A DNA stretch of 64,000 bases, taken from the NCBI GenBank assembly GCA_020746105.1, contig CM036622.1, forward strand, positions 38,107,477-38,171,476, given 5' to 3'. The position numbers and the translations under genes were made by a program. Shown piece after piece: positions 1-13,100 of this stretch (its first letter is position 1; every line of letters starts with the position of its first letter). Below the pieces are notes generated by a model. The model did no database searches, had not been told where the DNA came from, and saw only the letters and a list, made by a program, of their open reading frames with translations. Origin of the DNA: Trogon surrucura (lineage: Eukaryota; Chordata; Aves; Trogoniformes; Trogonidae).

Positions 1-3000
1 CTACTGTAAAATCCAAATTCTCTTCTCTGCAATATCCTCACAGGCAAAAAAAACACACAAAAAAATGGAAAAATTAGGAGAGGCAGAACATCAGTTCTGT
101 TTCTTAATAGCATGCATTTTGGACACACTGCCTTTGATTAGCAACATGCTACCCAGAAATGTTAAGAAAACCCTTTGAATCCATTGGAGATGAGGAACTG
201 GACCCACCACGGCCAGAGCAGCTAGAGCAGCTGAGCACACTGTTGGATACGAGGCTTTAAAATTGTGGTAGTTCTGGTCAAGTCTAAGATCAGGCAACAG
301 ATGACCAGCTTTGTATACCAGGTATAATGTATTAAAAGCTACCATGGTTCATACAGTAACTTTCATACCAATATGTTGCTCTAAACCACATTTTCCCAGA
401 AAGTATCACAAAGCAATCAGAGGACAATAAGAGAAAGTGAATCTGCTGTTTTTCCTGGCAGCTTGCCCTAATAAGCCTCCTTTTACAAGGTTGTACCTGG
501 CTTTCATAATCTGCTTGACTTCTGCTCTCAAATAATTTTGAGGTGTCTGTAGACAAACATATTTTCAACATCCCTTTAAAACTACTGACACCAGAACTGA
601 ATTCAGTACCAGCCTCAGCTGATGTTTAAAGTACTAAGCTCCTATTCCTGTAATCATTAACCCCAGGCTGTGTCTTAGGCGTTTCAGATATAGCACTGAA
701 CTGTGAGCTGATACTGCACATCAGTTATACCTCTTAAAACACCTTTCAGTATTCACTCCTTTTTATCTCCTCCTGTAATCATAACAGCAACGTATGGCAT
801 GTTCTGCATACCGTATTCACAGATACATAACTCTTCTTTGAGCTGCTTTAAAATGCACTATGCACAGGCATAGTTCATTAAGTGATCCAGGACAGTTCAC
901 ATTTTCACTGTTGTCTTTTACCGACTTCCAGGTAATCTATGCTTTTTAGACAGAAACGACTGTATATTTGCCTTCAAATACCTGAGGAGAACACTGAAAG
1001 GTTCCAAGTCAGATCAGTGGAACACACCAGAAATGTCCTTGTTGGTATTTGTCTCCCCAAACCTATCAGTCAGCTGTTAATTCTTCTTAGTGTTTTACTG
1101 AAATTATACAGTGCTCATTTTCTAATGAGAACATTGTGCAGCTGGACAAGGTAAATGCTTCACGAAATTTCATGTAGTTAAAAAGTTGCCTTGACCAATC
1201 TAATTTATAACATTTCCTTAGAAAATAGTTATATTCATACTACATATATTCATATTCATGCTAGTGTCATATTCTTTAAAACTTCACTACTAGAATCCTC
1301 TATCTCTTCTTTAATATTGAACCCCAAACTGATGTTAGAGTAAACTATGACATAATAACAGTTTTGTTTATTCACCTTCCTTGAATTTGGAAGGATACTA
1401 GTACTTCTGTCACTTTTTGGCATTTCCCTGACACCACAGCTGAATAAAGACCGAACTCTGGTGAGTCCAGACTCTGTCAGCCAAGATTGCAAAAACTTCT
1501 GAGTGCATGTCCACAGGCCTGGATGTTTAAAATCATTTCTCACAACAAAATGTTGGTCAGGCTTCTACTTAGTGGACTGAGAAATAACTCAAATGCCCTA
1601 AAAGATCGTCCTGCTTGCACTTAAAATAGAACAGAAGCATCACCGAACATGACTCTCCTTTCTTCATCCTTATTAACAATTTATCACAGTTCAGAAAAGG
1701 ACCCATTTAGTTTCTGGGATTTATCACAATCGCATAGCTATAATCAGTCTCTCCAATGATGATGAGCCTAACAAGACAGATCCCACTTTGGACCAGCCCT
1801 CTTTCCCACTGCAAATACTTTATTCAACCCCACCTACCATTTTTCCTGCTCATGGTGCCACCCACCTGCAGCCGCACCTCTCACACTTGGTTTGCTTGCT
1901 TAGATCCCAGCCTGTCCTCTACACAGGTCCGTGATTCTGTTTCTTACCAGCTCCTTTGATATATCCCTACTTGTTTCTCAATTTCGATTTTACCATAATT
2001 ACCACCGATTTTTAACTCAGCTACTGATCTTGCCTTGCCCTATGGTTAGATGCAACTTTGTCTTGTCTCCCTACTCAAATCCTGTATCTTACTGTCAATG
2101 TTTCCCTACCTTTGGCTTCATCAAGTCTTAGTTTCTGCACTTCTCTCACTTCTTCATTCCAGTTCTGTTTCTAACACAGCCCTAGACATCTGCTCCAGTG
2201 ACTTAAGCCCTGGGTTATCATCCTTGACATGGTAAATGGATTACTGCATAATATTCTGAACTTCATATGAAAGTTCACATCAAAGGGAATGGTAATATCA
2301 GTAGTTAGACCAGTATTTATATGTGCAGTATCTATATCTGTCAGATGCATCAGTGATAGCTTTGTTTTTATTACATATCCATCTTAGTAATATATAAACA
2401 CAAACATAAAGAGATACTGTTTTTCTTGTTTATCTTTCAACATGGGTTCCAGTTTGCTCTTCTTTAGGGAAGAGTTACAGATTTGCATGTAAATGTTGTC
2501 TAAAGATGTCAGAGTCTGAGTCATCTATTGTCTCTGATGGAAATAATGTACTAATATATTTATCAATTTTTAAAATACAGCCAATAAATACAACATTTGG
2601 TTGGAATACGAATCAGTATTTTCATATAAAATATACAGTACCATGCCTTTCATACACCAGAACCAAACTTAAATGACATTTTTATATTTCCCCACATCAG
2701 GTTGATAAAAGATTTTTACTGGTTAATTAAAATTTTTTACTGGTACGTGATCGAAATGCTTGAACCAGGATTGTTAACACTTGTTTATTTCTTAGCTGTA
2801 ACAAATCTCGCTTCCTGTCATGCTTCAAAGGAAGTTTTATTTGCTGTGAGCTCATCTTCACAGGAGCTCCGGGAATCTCACCTAAGGTAGATCACTGAGG
2901 TCATCTCTTTGCACTATCTTTATCCAGTCTTTGAATCCACTCTAAAATACACGAGGTTCCAGCTACCACTGGCACAGATGGTGCACCCATGTCAGAAGCC

Positions 3001-6000
3001 ACACGGCAGAGATGTCAGGATAAAAAACCGCACTGAAACACAGCTCCGACAATCGAATGTTGGACACATAAGCCCATCTTACCTCTTGTACAGGGCCCAG
3101 AACAACCACACTGGGCAAATGAGAAGGGAAAAGTATTTACTAAAGGTTCGCCCCACAAGCACACGCACAAGAGCAAATCCTCTAGGAACAATGAGAATAC
3201 CTGTTCCAGATGTATCAGCACTGCAGAGCCAACTACCAAACAATACTAGCGACAAAAATAAAGACAGAGAATAGGACTTGCTATGGCCTATTTTCTCAGC
3301 AGACAAGGTAGAATCACACTATCCAAGTTCTTTAAATCTTCATTGACCTCCATGTGTCATACAAACATCCGAGACATCTAAGTGTACTACTTTGAATCAA
3401 ATCTGCATTGGACATTTAAAACAACTGATCTGTGTTCCTCTCTACTGTCTTTTACTTCCCCCAGAGAATCCAGAATATTCACCATTAGAAATTATTCCTG
3501 AGATCATAGACTGCTCAGTTTGGTTCTTTTTGGTACTGTTACAAGATTAGATAATGAATGGGTAATATAAGAAGTTATTTAATTTTACTTAGAGACAGAC
3601 AATAAGAAACTATGTATCTCTTCAATCTAAGTGAAAGAAAGGACTATTACGATGATTTTTATAACTCCAAATGATTTTTTCCTAATGAATATATAATTTA
3701 TATAATAACAAGTAATTATTAGGTTATTTAAAATTACTGAATTTTTTAACTATTGTACAAAACTGCTGTACATGCTCATTTACAAGTTAAGTGCATAAAT
3801 ATCAAAAATAATCTCTTGCTTTATTTATATTAACGGACAACAGAGCTTTGTCTCCCCTAGTTTAACGTCAATTGCACTGTGCAGTTATTTTTACACAGGG
3901 GGGTAAGCCAAATTTTTGGCTCAAAAATCAGGAGCCATGAATACAGAAGCACAAAGATCTGCCTGTATCACAGATGTGTCATACTCTGCCACAAGCAATC
4001 ACGTCACATACTGCTGCTCAAATCGATCAGTGCTCCCTTTGAAACAAGTTAAGATTTTGGCCTTCATTTCTTGTGTCAGAAGGCCATCTCTGCCAGAAGT
4101 TTATTAACCTGCTCCCTCAATAATTAGAGACCTTCCTTCAAATATACACCTGACTAGTTTATTTGTGTTTGTTCTTATGTCTACCTTTTCTTTTTTATGC
4201 CTTAAATGAAGACTCTTCCTCCCTCTCTCCCTCCCAATCACAGCAATGATCTCTGCTATCGGACTTCACTTTGCTAAATAAAGCAAATACCTTCTAAATC
4301 TCCTCTTGGCTCTCCATTCCTTTTATCATCCTATTATCCTTCCCCAGTTCATCTGTTTCTGCCCAAATTCACCTTTCATAAATATGACAACCAGAACTGT
4401 GTAATATTTCCTTTTCTGTACTGGAAAATTTCCACTCTCTTAACCGAGCTCTGGAGATTGTGCTTCTCTTTCTCTTCCCCTCACTCCAGCACATCACACT
4501 GGTGGCTCACAGAAAACCTGTAACTAATAAACCCCAGCCTTCCCCTTCATTTGCTACTTGTTCCTGTGTGCTGTGCTGATTCTCTTCTGTGCTGCCAGCT
4601 TTGTGTCATCAGTGAGCATCACCTAAATACTCCTGCTTTTTAACATAAAAATAATAATTTCTTGTAGCTCCAAGACCATGTTGCACAAATAACACCATTC
4701 CAGGACTTTTTTCTCCTCCTTTCAGTTCAATCTGCTGATGCCTCCATTTCAACTGCTGGCAACTCCCACTTGCCCAGCAAGCATTTAATGATTCCACTCA
4801 ATGATCTTAAAGGTCTTTTCCAACGTAAACAATTCTGTGTTTCCCAACCACTTTCCTGGTTCTGATTAGCTCAAACCAGGACAACCACCAACATGGATTT
4901 TTTTTTAACTTGTTCGACCTCTTCACTCTGTGATACATGAGTTTACTGATTACCCTCTTTATATCTTGGACAGCACCAATCTGAAATTAAATAGGTTTAA
5001 CGATCATGAAATAAGAGCAGAAGTTATTAGGGGATTCTATTTGTATTCTGGTGCATTACTCTATTTTCCAGCCTCCTCTAGTTGTTAAAAATAAATGCTG
5101 AAATACTCTTCATTAATATAATCCAGGAGAAAAATCTCTTACTTCATGACCTATGTCTGCTGCCCTGGAAGCAGCCACTACATAGTAGTGGGTGTCCAGT
5201 ACAACAATTCATTCTCAAGAATAAAGCTCAGAAGATTGTTTCTAAATAGAGGACTGAATCAAGAGTGGATTTTTCCAGACTGTCACTGCCGATAAAATGA
5301 GATTTTCAATTACAATGCCTAGCACAGACCAGCCCGCCCAGGGAAACCTCTGTTCCAATGCTGCCAAGCAATATATGCTCAGTGCAGCATTTGTCAAAGC
5401 ATTTCCTCTGCTAAGAGCTGATGTGTCAGTCTTTAAAATGGTTTGCTCTTGTACCACCTTTGCTGATGGAAATGTGAAAAGTGCAACTTACTTCCTTTCG
5501 CAAAACATCTTGTTGAGACTCTCGACTCCAAATTGACTGTCTCATGGGGAAAACCTGCTTTCTAGAAACTTAACAAATGGTGACTGTTCTATCATAATTC
5601 TGCCTCACTGGAATAAGGAGGTCAAACAGGGAGACAATAATCATTAAATAAAGTGTTAAAAGGTGACTGATTGGTTCAATGGCAGCTTAAAAATGCTAGA
5701 AGTCTGAATGCTATTCTAAGTACTCAGGACCGAGCAGATTATTTTGGTTTAGCTGAGATTATGCTATCAGGTAAGGATGACTGCAATGGACTTTGTTGCA
5801 ATAAAAGCAAAATTGTTACCCTTTCTGTTACAACAACAAACAGGCAAAGAGCAAGTTTCACATGAACACTGATCAAAAGCACACGACTAATGCCAGAAAC
5901 GCACCCAATGATCACCTTTCTCGAATAATTTTGCTGTAAATGCCAGCAATCAAACCCATCCACTGGTACCAATTGCACGCTTCTGCTTCACCTCATCTTA

Positions 6001-9000
6001 ATCAAATCACTAATTATCTACACTTATCCTGACAAGCATCACAGGACTTCCGTTCTTCATATGAGCTTAATTCAGTGTTTTCTTTCAAACATTCATGTCT
6101 GTCTGCACTTGTCTAAGTACACTGTAGCCACTAAATCATACAATTCATCACCCCTTTGTCAGCACCCTAGACAGAGAAGATCCTCTGAGCATATGCTTAC
6201 AACATAAAGGTCACTTTGAAAGTTGATTAAAGGCATGAATAAAAAATAAAATATTTAGTTAAGCCCTTTGAGGAGATGAAGTTGCCATTACCCTTTGCTG
6301 GTTGAGCAAGTTCTTCAACTGCTTTTCAATGCTGTCATGACACCACACAGGGAGTTTGATGACCCCTTCTGAGTATATGTAGAAACAAAGCCAAAATTCA
6401 GCTTACTAAACTTTCAGAAAGTTAGTACAGCAGTCAGAGATTAAGAATCATTATATACTTGGCAAACTGACCTATTTCCAAACTATGCTGTCACAGGATG
6501 ATATGTGCAGTGGGCGTGTTTTAGCCAACAGAAGCTAGCAAAGTGCCAAGAGCTGCTGAATTTCCTGTTAAGAATTAAGAGTCCCTCCACACACATTTTC
6601 TGCCACAATATATGGCCCATCTTTTTGTCAGCACAAGTCTTCATTGAAAAATGAGGGCTGAAAAAATCACCTGGCATCATTTCTCATGAAAGGTAAGGAA
6701 ATTAAAGGAAATGAAAGAAGCTAAAAAGTAAGAAGAGCTGATCTGAGGGTCCTACTAGCTGCTAACATGGTTCTGAAGTAAAGTGTAATTCCAGTTTTAT
6801 ACTCGGTGCGTGAGTACCATGTAAAATAGGAGTGTGAAAATGTAAAAGTATGCGAGACAAATGACATTTTGTCTTTAGACATAGTCATCCCTCACCCGGT
6901 GTCATCCCTACTTTCCAATTAATCACCAGAGCACGAATATCCTAAGACAAGGCTAAAAATGGGGTGTAATTTTTCATTAAATATGCTTGAAACTGCCAGT
7001 ACATTCCACAAAGGAAAGAAGCGGTCTGAGATCTATTGGTAGATGCTTCACAAGCACAACCTCACAGAATCAGAATGGAAATCTCCGATATTGACTGTAA
7101 CATACAGTTATGGCTTGGGCCAGTCATCAGTTACTAAAACCTCCACGTTTTTGATGTGACTGCAAGTGAGTGCATTGCTAAGACTGAGTTACTACTTCCT
7201 GGCTAAGGTAACAGCAACTGAGTAAATATGATCTTCTAGTCACTGAAAACACAAAATTAACTATATTAGCATAAGCCCACCGAGTGAAACATAACTCGCT
7301 AAGCCCCTGGAACGTGACACTTAGGATTGTATGAACATAACCTTTCTGTCTTAGCTGGTACAGACAATGTATAGACTCGCAAACAACGTAACATCAATAA
7401 TTCCAATCAGCCAGCAAAAGTAATGGGCATAGGGAGACAATTACTATCTCTGCAGCTCAAAATCCATCTCCCATATGGATGCATAGTTCCTGGTTTATGA
7501 AAGTACCTGAAAGTAACTTACTGATCTGATCGTCAGCTGCTAATGTATGTGAGTTGTTCTCTCTTCTCAGTGTTGCAGGGAAGGTTATCTTAAGACAACC
7601 TCATTCTATCCAATCATTCATTTAACTGTACTGCTGTGTCTCAGAGCAAAAGTTAAGCTGGCTGGGTTTATCAAACATTGCAAGTTAGTTTTTAAAATTT
7701 ACTCTGGCTGAATGATCAAAAAAAACCCCAACCCCAAAAACAAGAGCTCAATTTGCTTAGTTGGATATCTACGCAGAAAATTACTACATTCACATCAATT
7801 TTGGGATCTGTTTAATGAGAAAAAAGACACAGTACCTGGACATAGGTTCTGAAAGAAAAAGGAGGCTGGAGGTAGTATACAGTCACTAGCAGGAAAAGAT
7901 CAAAATTTCATCACAAGAAAGAAGCTTTCATTTCTTCTGTGTTCGCAGCTTATTTGCTTTTGTGCACAATGCTACTAGACCTGTTACCTAGATTATGCCA
8001 TTGCTTATGAGTTTTATAAAATCAAATGCAAACAGAAAAATGTCTGTAGCAAGTGGCATCCAAGTAATTCTTAGATCGCGTATTTAAAGGAAACTGGAAA
8101 TAAGACAGACAATCTTTTTCGCTGTGAAAATTCACAAACTCTCTTTATAGCATATGAAACAAGTACAATCAAGAATCAAAATACGGTGCTTCCAGGATTC
8201 TAACAAAAATATGTAGATATTATTAGTTTATAGTTTAAATATCAAATGGTTCTATGCTGTATATTTAAAAAAATGGCATCTAAATATTAAAATCTGCATG
8301 CATTTGGTTTTCATCACTCACCTTTGAAAATAACAATACTTTAACCGAATAAGATTCTAAGATCAACATAGAAGCCGTGAGTGAGCCATGGAAAGTAGAC
8401 TGATACTGCGTACACTGTTAGCTATACAGCCTTCAGATATTTACTGTGAACAAAATCCAAATCAGCCCATTAACCAATAAGACCCCGTTACACCTTAGCA
8501 AAGAGCAAGTCAGCAAACACCGTGTGGCTAATTTAAAACAAAGAGCAATGGTTGAGGCAAGTGATGAATTAAAGAACTTTTTATATCAATTTTGATTGCA
8601 CAATGGAAGTTGCCAGAGCAATTTAATATATCCAGAGTTATAAATTTATTTTTTTACTACAATACATAACAATGCCCCTCACCCCCCAAAAAACGAATAT
8701 GGGTCAAGTTCTCTGCACTTCAGTCCTTGAAACTTTACTGTCCTCATGATACCCAGATCTGCCCTGGGAGAACTGCAGGAGGATTCCTAATCTATATTGC
8801 TCAGTAATACAAAATATAAAATGGGCAATGAAAAAAATTACAAAACGATATCAAGAAATCTAGATGCAGCTACACAACGGACTGTGGGGAATGGATGGTC
8901 TAAGGAGATAGCTGTTTCCCTACACCATGTCTGTAGTACAGAGTACTACTAGAAGAAGGGTGTTGCAGCCTACTTAAATCTATGAATAAATCTATCTTGA

Positions 9001-10052
9001 GAACACATATTATGGTATAAATATCAGGACACTTCTGAGACACAATTTTTGTAACCACTCTCCCATCTGTGATCCTTTCCACTTAAATTCTGTAAATGAA
9101 GAACAGCCTACAAAAGCCATTGCTCGATCACTTAGTTTCATATAAAAATTTACATCTGAGTTACTTAATTAGAATCCAAAAACCTTGACTCATGAATAAT
9201 TTGGTAATTGAGTTTATACATCTACCATATTAAAAAACCCAAACCTGTCAGAAATGGTTCTAAATCACAAAAATGTATTTTTAAATAAAGGATAAATGCA
9301 AAACCTAACTTTTTCAACGTAGAACTACTGCTTCTAGGAAGGCAGCGTCAAGGCTGTTGTCAGACACGTAAAAATAACTTCCCATCTAAATGTTTTACTG
9401 TAGGTGGGTAATAAAAAATTTTACTGAAAAGAAATATTTCAATTCAGTAAATGAATTTTAAATATATTACTTCTTAAACAAATGCTTAGCATTTGCACAT
9501 AGAATTTTGAAACGAACTGGAGAAGTCTCAGCATGAAGTTTATTTTTTTCAAATTACACTGATGAAGAAAATAAGAGTATCTGTATACAAATTACCAAGG
9601 TTACAGACTTCTATAAAGCAGTCCAGACCAAAACAGGTTTGAATTCTGGACACCTCTTTCAAAACATAACAACTTGCATCCATAAACATTAAGAAGTATC
9701 TATTTCAATCTATGAAGCCTTACCATACATATTTAAAATTAGTACTTCTCAAAGGCTTGCAATGCTTGCTCTTTTACATCGCATGTTACTTAATAGCTCT
9801 TAGAAACGAACAACAAATGCAGGATAATATCAAACAGCCTTTGTGCTTTCCTAAGATGTCTAAATCACATTTATTTACCTTCTTGTCAGCAAAATTCCTT
9901 AACAAAAATGTACAGGTTTGGATACTTGCCTTGAATACCAAGCTACTGCATGAATTATGAAAGAAGGGTGTAGCTGATAAAAATTTGTTACACACACTAT
10001 GGAGAAAAAAAACCAAAACCAACACAGATACAGTATATAAGTGAATACTTAC
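1..10052 (-). other. RSU1 last intron (part); no gene seen
   Basis: Lies 3' of RSU1 coding exon 7. It is AT-rich, with a 40-bp CR1 remnant at 4800-4839 and short A-rich tracts. Open frames, such as an 84-residue frame at 91-345 minus and a 121-residue frame at 2909-3274 plus, show no domain I recognise. I looked for the RSU1 C-terminal exon (a peptide like LYGRHMQANPEPPKK) and did not see it. Confidence 0.75.
4800..4839 (+). mobile_element. Very short CR1 3'-end remnant
   Basis: AATGATCTTAAAGGTCTTTT followed by CCAACGTAAACAATTCTGTG matches the last 40 bases of CR1. The preceding sequence is too diverged to assign. Confidence 0.7.
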
Positions 10053-10185
10053 TATTTATATGTTTCCGAACGAATGTATTCAAAAACGTGAGATACTCCC
10101 AGCTGGAACTGGTCAGCAATGGGGGTAACCCAAGGATTGTTCTCTGCTTTGAAGACTTGCTTTTGACCAGTCAAATCCAAATTAC
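10053..10185 (-). CDS. RSU1: RSU1 coding exon 7 (residues 200-243)
   Basis: A 133-bp exon with acceptor CCCTTTCAG|GT and donor AAA TA|GTAAGTATT. It encodes [20 protein letters not shown] and then [23 protein letters not shown]. This is the C-terminal cap after the LRRs. The donor splits a Tyr codon (TA|C or TA|T), which in the human protein precedes LYGRHMQ. Reading through the donor would give an immediate in-frame TAG after the Lys codon, so correct splicing is needed to avoid truncation at 243 residues. Confidence 0.96.
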
Positions 10186-13100
10186 CTGAAAGGGATTAAA
10201 CAAAGTAGAATATGAAAAAAAAATTAGAAAAAGGAAAAATTTTAAGGAAATATCTTGCTGTGAATATAAAACTTGTCATTCATTTCAGAGTACGACAATA
10301 ACACAACCAAATATTTCAGTCTTAGTGGCGAGGAAGAGGAGAACGTAGTAGTTCCCCCACAGTGACAAATCCAATCCCACCCTATTGATTTCAGTGCTAC
10401 TACATATTGCACAGCAGGATTGAACTCAGCCCACTGCACATAACGTTTACTCTTCAAATTAGTTTTAAGCAGTGCTTAATAGCACATAGGTGTTGGGCCC
10501 TCTCAACCATGGCTTGCAGGAATGAAAGGAGAATGACACTGTGGTAGAAGCTTGCTCTGCTCGATCACTGTTCCAGGCATAATGTCAATGAACAGGTTCT
10601 TCTGCCTTCCCGGTGCCCATCATGTTGTCTGTACCGAGATCCTACCACTGATTTGTGGTTACAGTTCTCTATACTGAGGAAAAACAAACAAAAAACATCA
10701 TTGCTCTGGTGGGGGTGTTGTACTAGATGATCTTTAGAGGTCCCTTCCAGTCCCTAACATTCTGTGATTTTATGATTCTTGCTACATACATGTCAGTTTT
10801 AGCTGTTCTGTTGACGGAAGACTTAAGAGACCTATCAGGGGTTCACTTAGCATTTCCTGTTTGTTTGTTTGTTTTGTAAATGTTTACTACCCAAAACCAA
10901 AACAGTACGCACGCTGCTGAAACTCTACATGATTATGGATGCAACAAGTTAACTTCCAGACTGGTCTAGACATTGAAATATTTTATGTTCTATAAATTAA
11001 GAAATCTGTGCTTTAGGTTTATTTTTGAGAATTTTACAATTAAGAGAGGCCTGTCCTCTTCCCAGAAATCTAAAGTAACAATAATAACGAAAAAATCATC
11101 TTTAACTATAGGAAGCAAAAAAATTACAAGATCAACCTGACATGACAGCTTTTCAAAACTAAAGGTGCTTGCCTAAGCTGCCTGAGCAGACACACACACA
11201 CACACACACGCAAGCTATGGGAACTGCTGCCAGCTGTGTGCTTGCTGGCCATTTCAGCTGCATGTTCTACATTACAGTTAATCCTTGATGCATTTCTCTC
11301 CATAAAAAGGGTTAACACAATTAAAGACAGACCATTATATCCTGTGAAAAGATGTCATGCATCTCGTATCGGCCTATCAACAAGTGGCTGTTACCTTAGC
11401 AAACTCATCTGTCAGCTGTCTGAGGCGTGTTCTTTTGAGACCACAACAGGCAGGGAGCATTTCACCCCTCCGTCAGTCAGGCAGCAATTGCCCTCGCTGC
11501 CTCACGCTTCAGCACGCCTCGTTAGGAGCCCGGCACCCATCTCCTTTATTAAGGGACTCGGCAGCCCTGTTCTAACAAGGATCAGGAAGCAGGATTAAGT
11601 ACTGTGACAGCGAGGACCTAATAAGCTAGCAACTGGTGTGTCTAAACCTCTGCCGGCTGCCCCCCCGCGCAGGCTCACACCGCTCGCTGTTCAGTTTTCA
11701 GGCAGAGGCTGCTGGGGAAGCGAGCCAGCACCGCGATTAACTGTACCCCTCTGACCGGTGCCGCGATGAAGATCATGTATCACTCAGGGGCTTGCTTTGC
11801 ATTTGCAAATTGGATTTTCCATTTTATTACCTGCAAGAAACCCACGTAAGTTGCTCTCCAGAACTACCAAATGCTGTAAAGCACTCACTTGTAATTACAG
11901 TTCTTCAAGTACTGCACCAAGGTAAAATTATCAATCTGTGTACAACTAATAAAAGTAGTTAAATCTGGGGAGCCAAGCCTAGCACCATCATGGGTCAAAT
12001 TCAATGTTGTTTTTAGCAATAGGTCACACATTCCCGAAATCTCAATAGCCAGGGCCTCAGCTGAATCCTCTCGTCCTGAGCTGTGTCAGACATTTACCAC
12101 TCAGGGAACGCTGCCGCATGTTTCCATTCCCGCAGCACAGTGTGCCCACTTCCAGCACAAATACAACCTGGCCCATTTAAATGCAATTACTTGTCATACA
12201 CACTATTCTACTAAAGCCAAAGAAATCTTACAGCAAAAAGAGGACTTCATGCAAAATAAACTGGTGGTCCCCATGCCAAAGTAATCACTTTGTTTTCCTC
12301 TGTGTTCTGCTTTACCCCAGAACACTGGGGGCGGATACAGATATTACTTTTTACCTTCATAGGGAGGAGGCAGGTAGAGGCCCTAAGGGTGAAATTAACC
12401 TAATTACAGAGGAAATTGGGGCACCTGGAAGTCCAACATCCACACTAGAATCCACCCCCTTCCTGCTCAGTACATCCTTCCGGGAGCCCTCCTGGCAGCC
12501 TGTCCCACCAGCTGCCTACAGCTGGAGCAAGGGGTCAGCTGTCACCTCACAGACTGGGGTTTTCATTGAAGAATTTAATCAAGCATTGTAGTGTGAAAAG
12601 GAGCAACCCATCTGTGCTCAGTGCAAGCATCAGGCAGAGAGGGTGCTCCTCCGCAAGGGAGTAAAGGAGGGCTGCCTCACGAAGGACAGGGGACCTGATG
12701 CTTTAAACTCCTCATTCAGTACTGGAACTTCCATCTAGAAATGAAGGCCAGAAGAAGGCAGAAAATTAAGCAGGAGAAGTCATAGAGAGCATGTCCCACC
12801 TTATCACCGCTATGTTGGAAAAGGAGTCAACCACTCTTGCCACCAGGCAAGCCACTTGAGAACAAAGAAGCTGTACAATTAAAACTGAGACAGGATGGAC
12901 ATGTCACTCCTACATCACCGTGCATTGCTTGGGGCCATGTCCTGGTGTCCTTTCTGCGCTTACAGCTAAAGCATCTGGGAATTGATGGCTTATCTAATTC
13001 TGCTGCAGGACATCCAGGAGTCCCAAGCAGAAGGCTCAAGTCTCAGAAACTTCTCAGGAACAGTACGTTCTGTAACAACCAAACATGGGAGCCCTGCATG

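Noticed and set aside
91..345. 84-residue hydrophobic minus-strand frame at the left end
   Set aside because: It has two hydrophobic stretches but matches no family I know. There are no splice or promoter cues and it does not resemble the expected RSU1 C-terminus.
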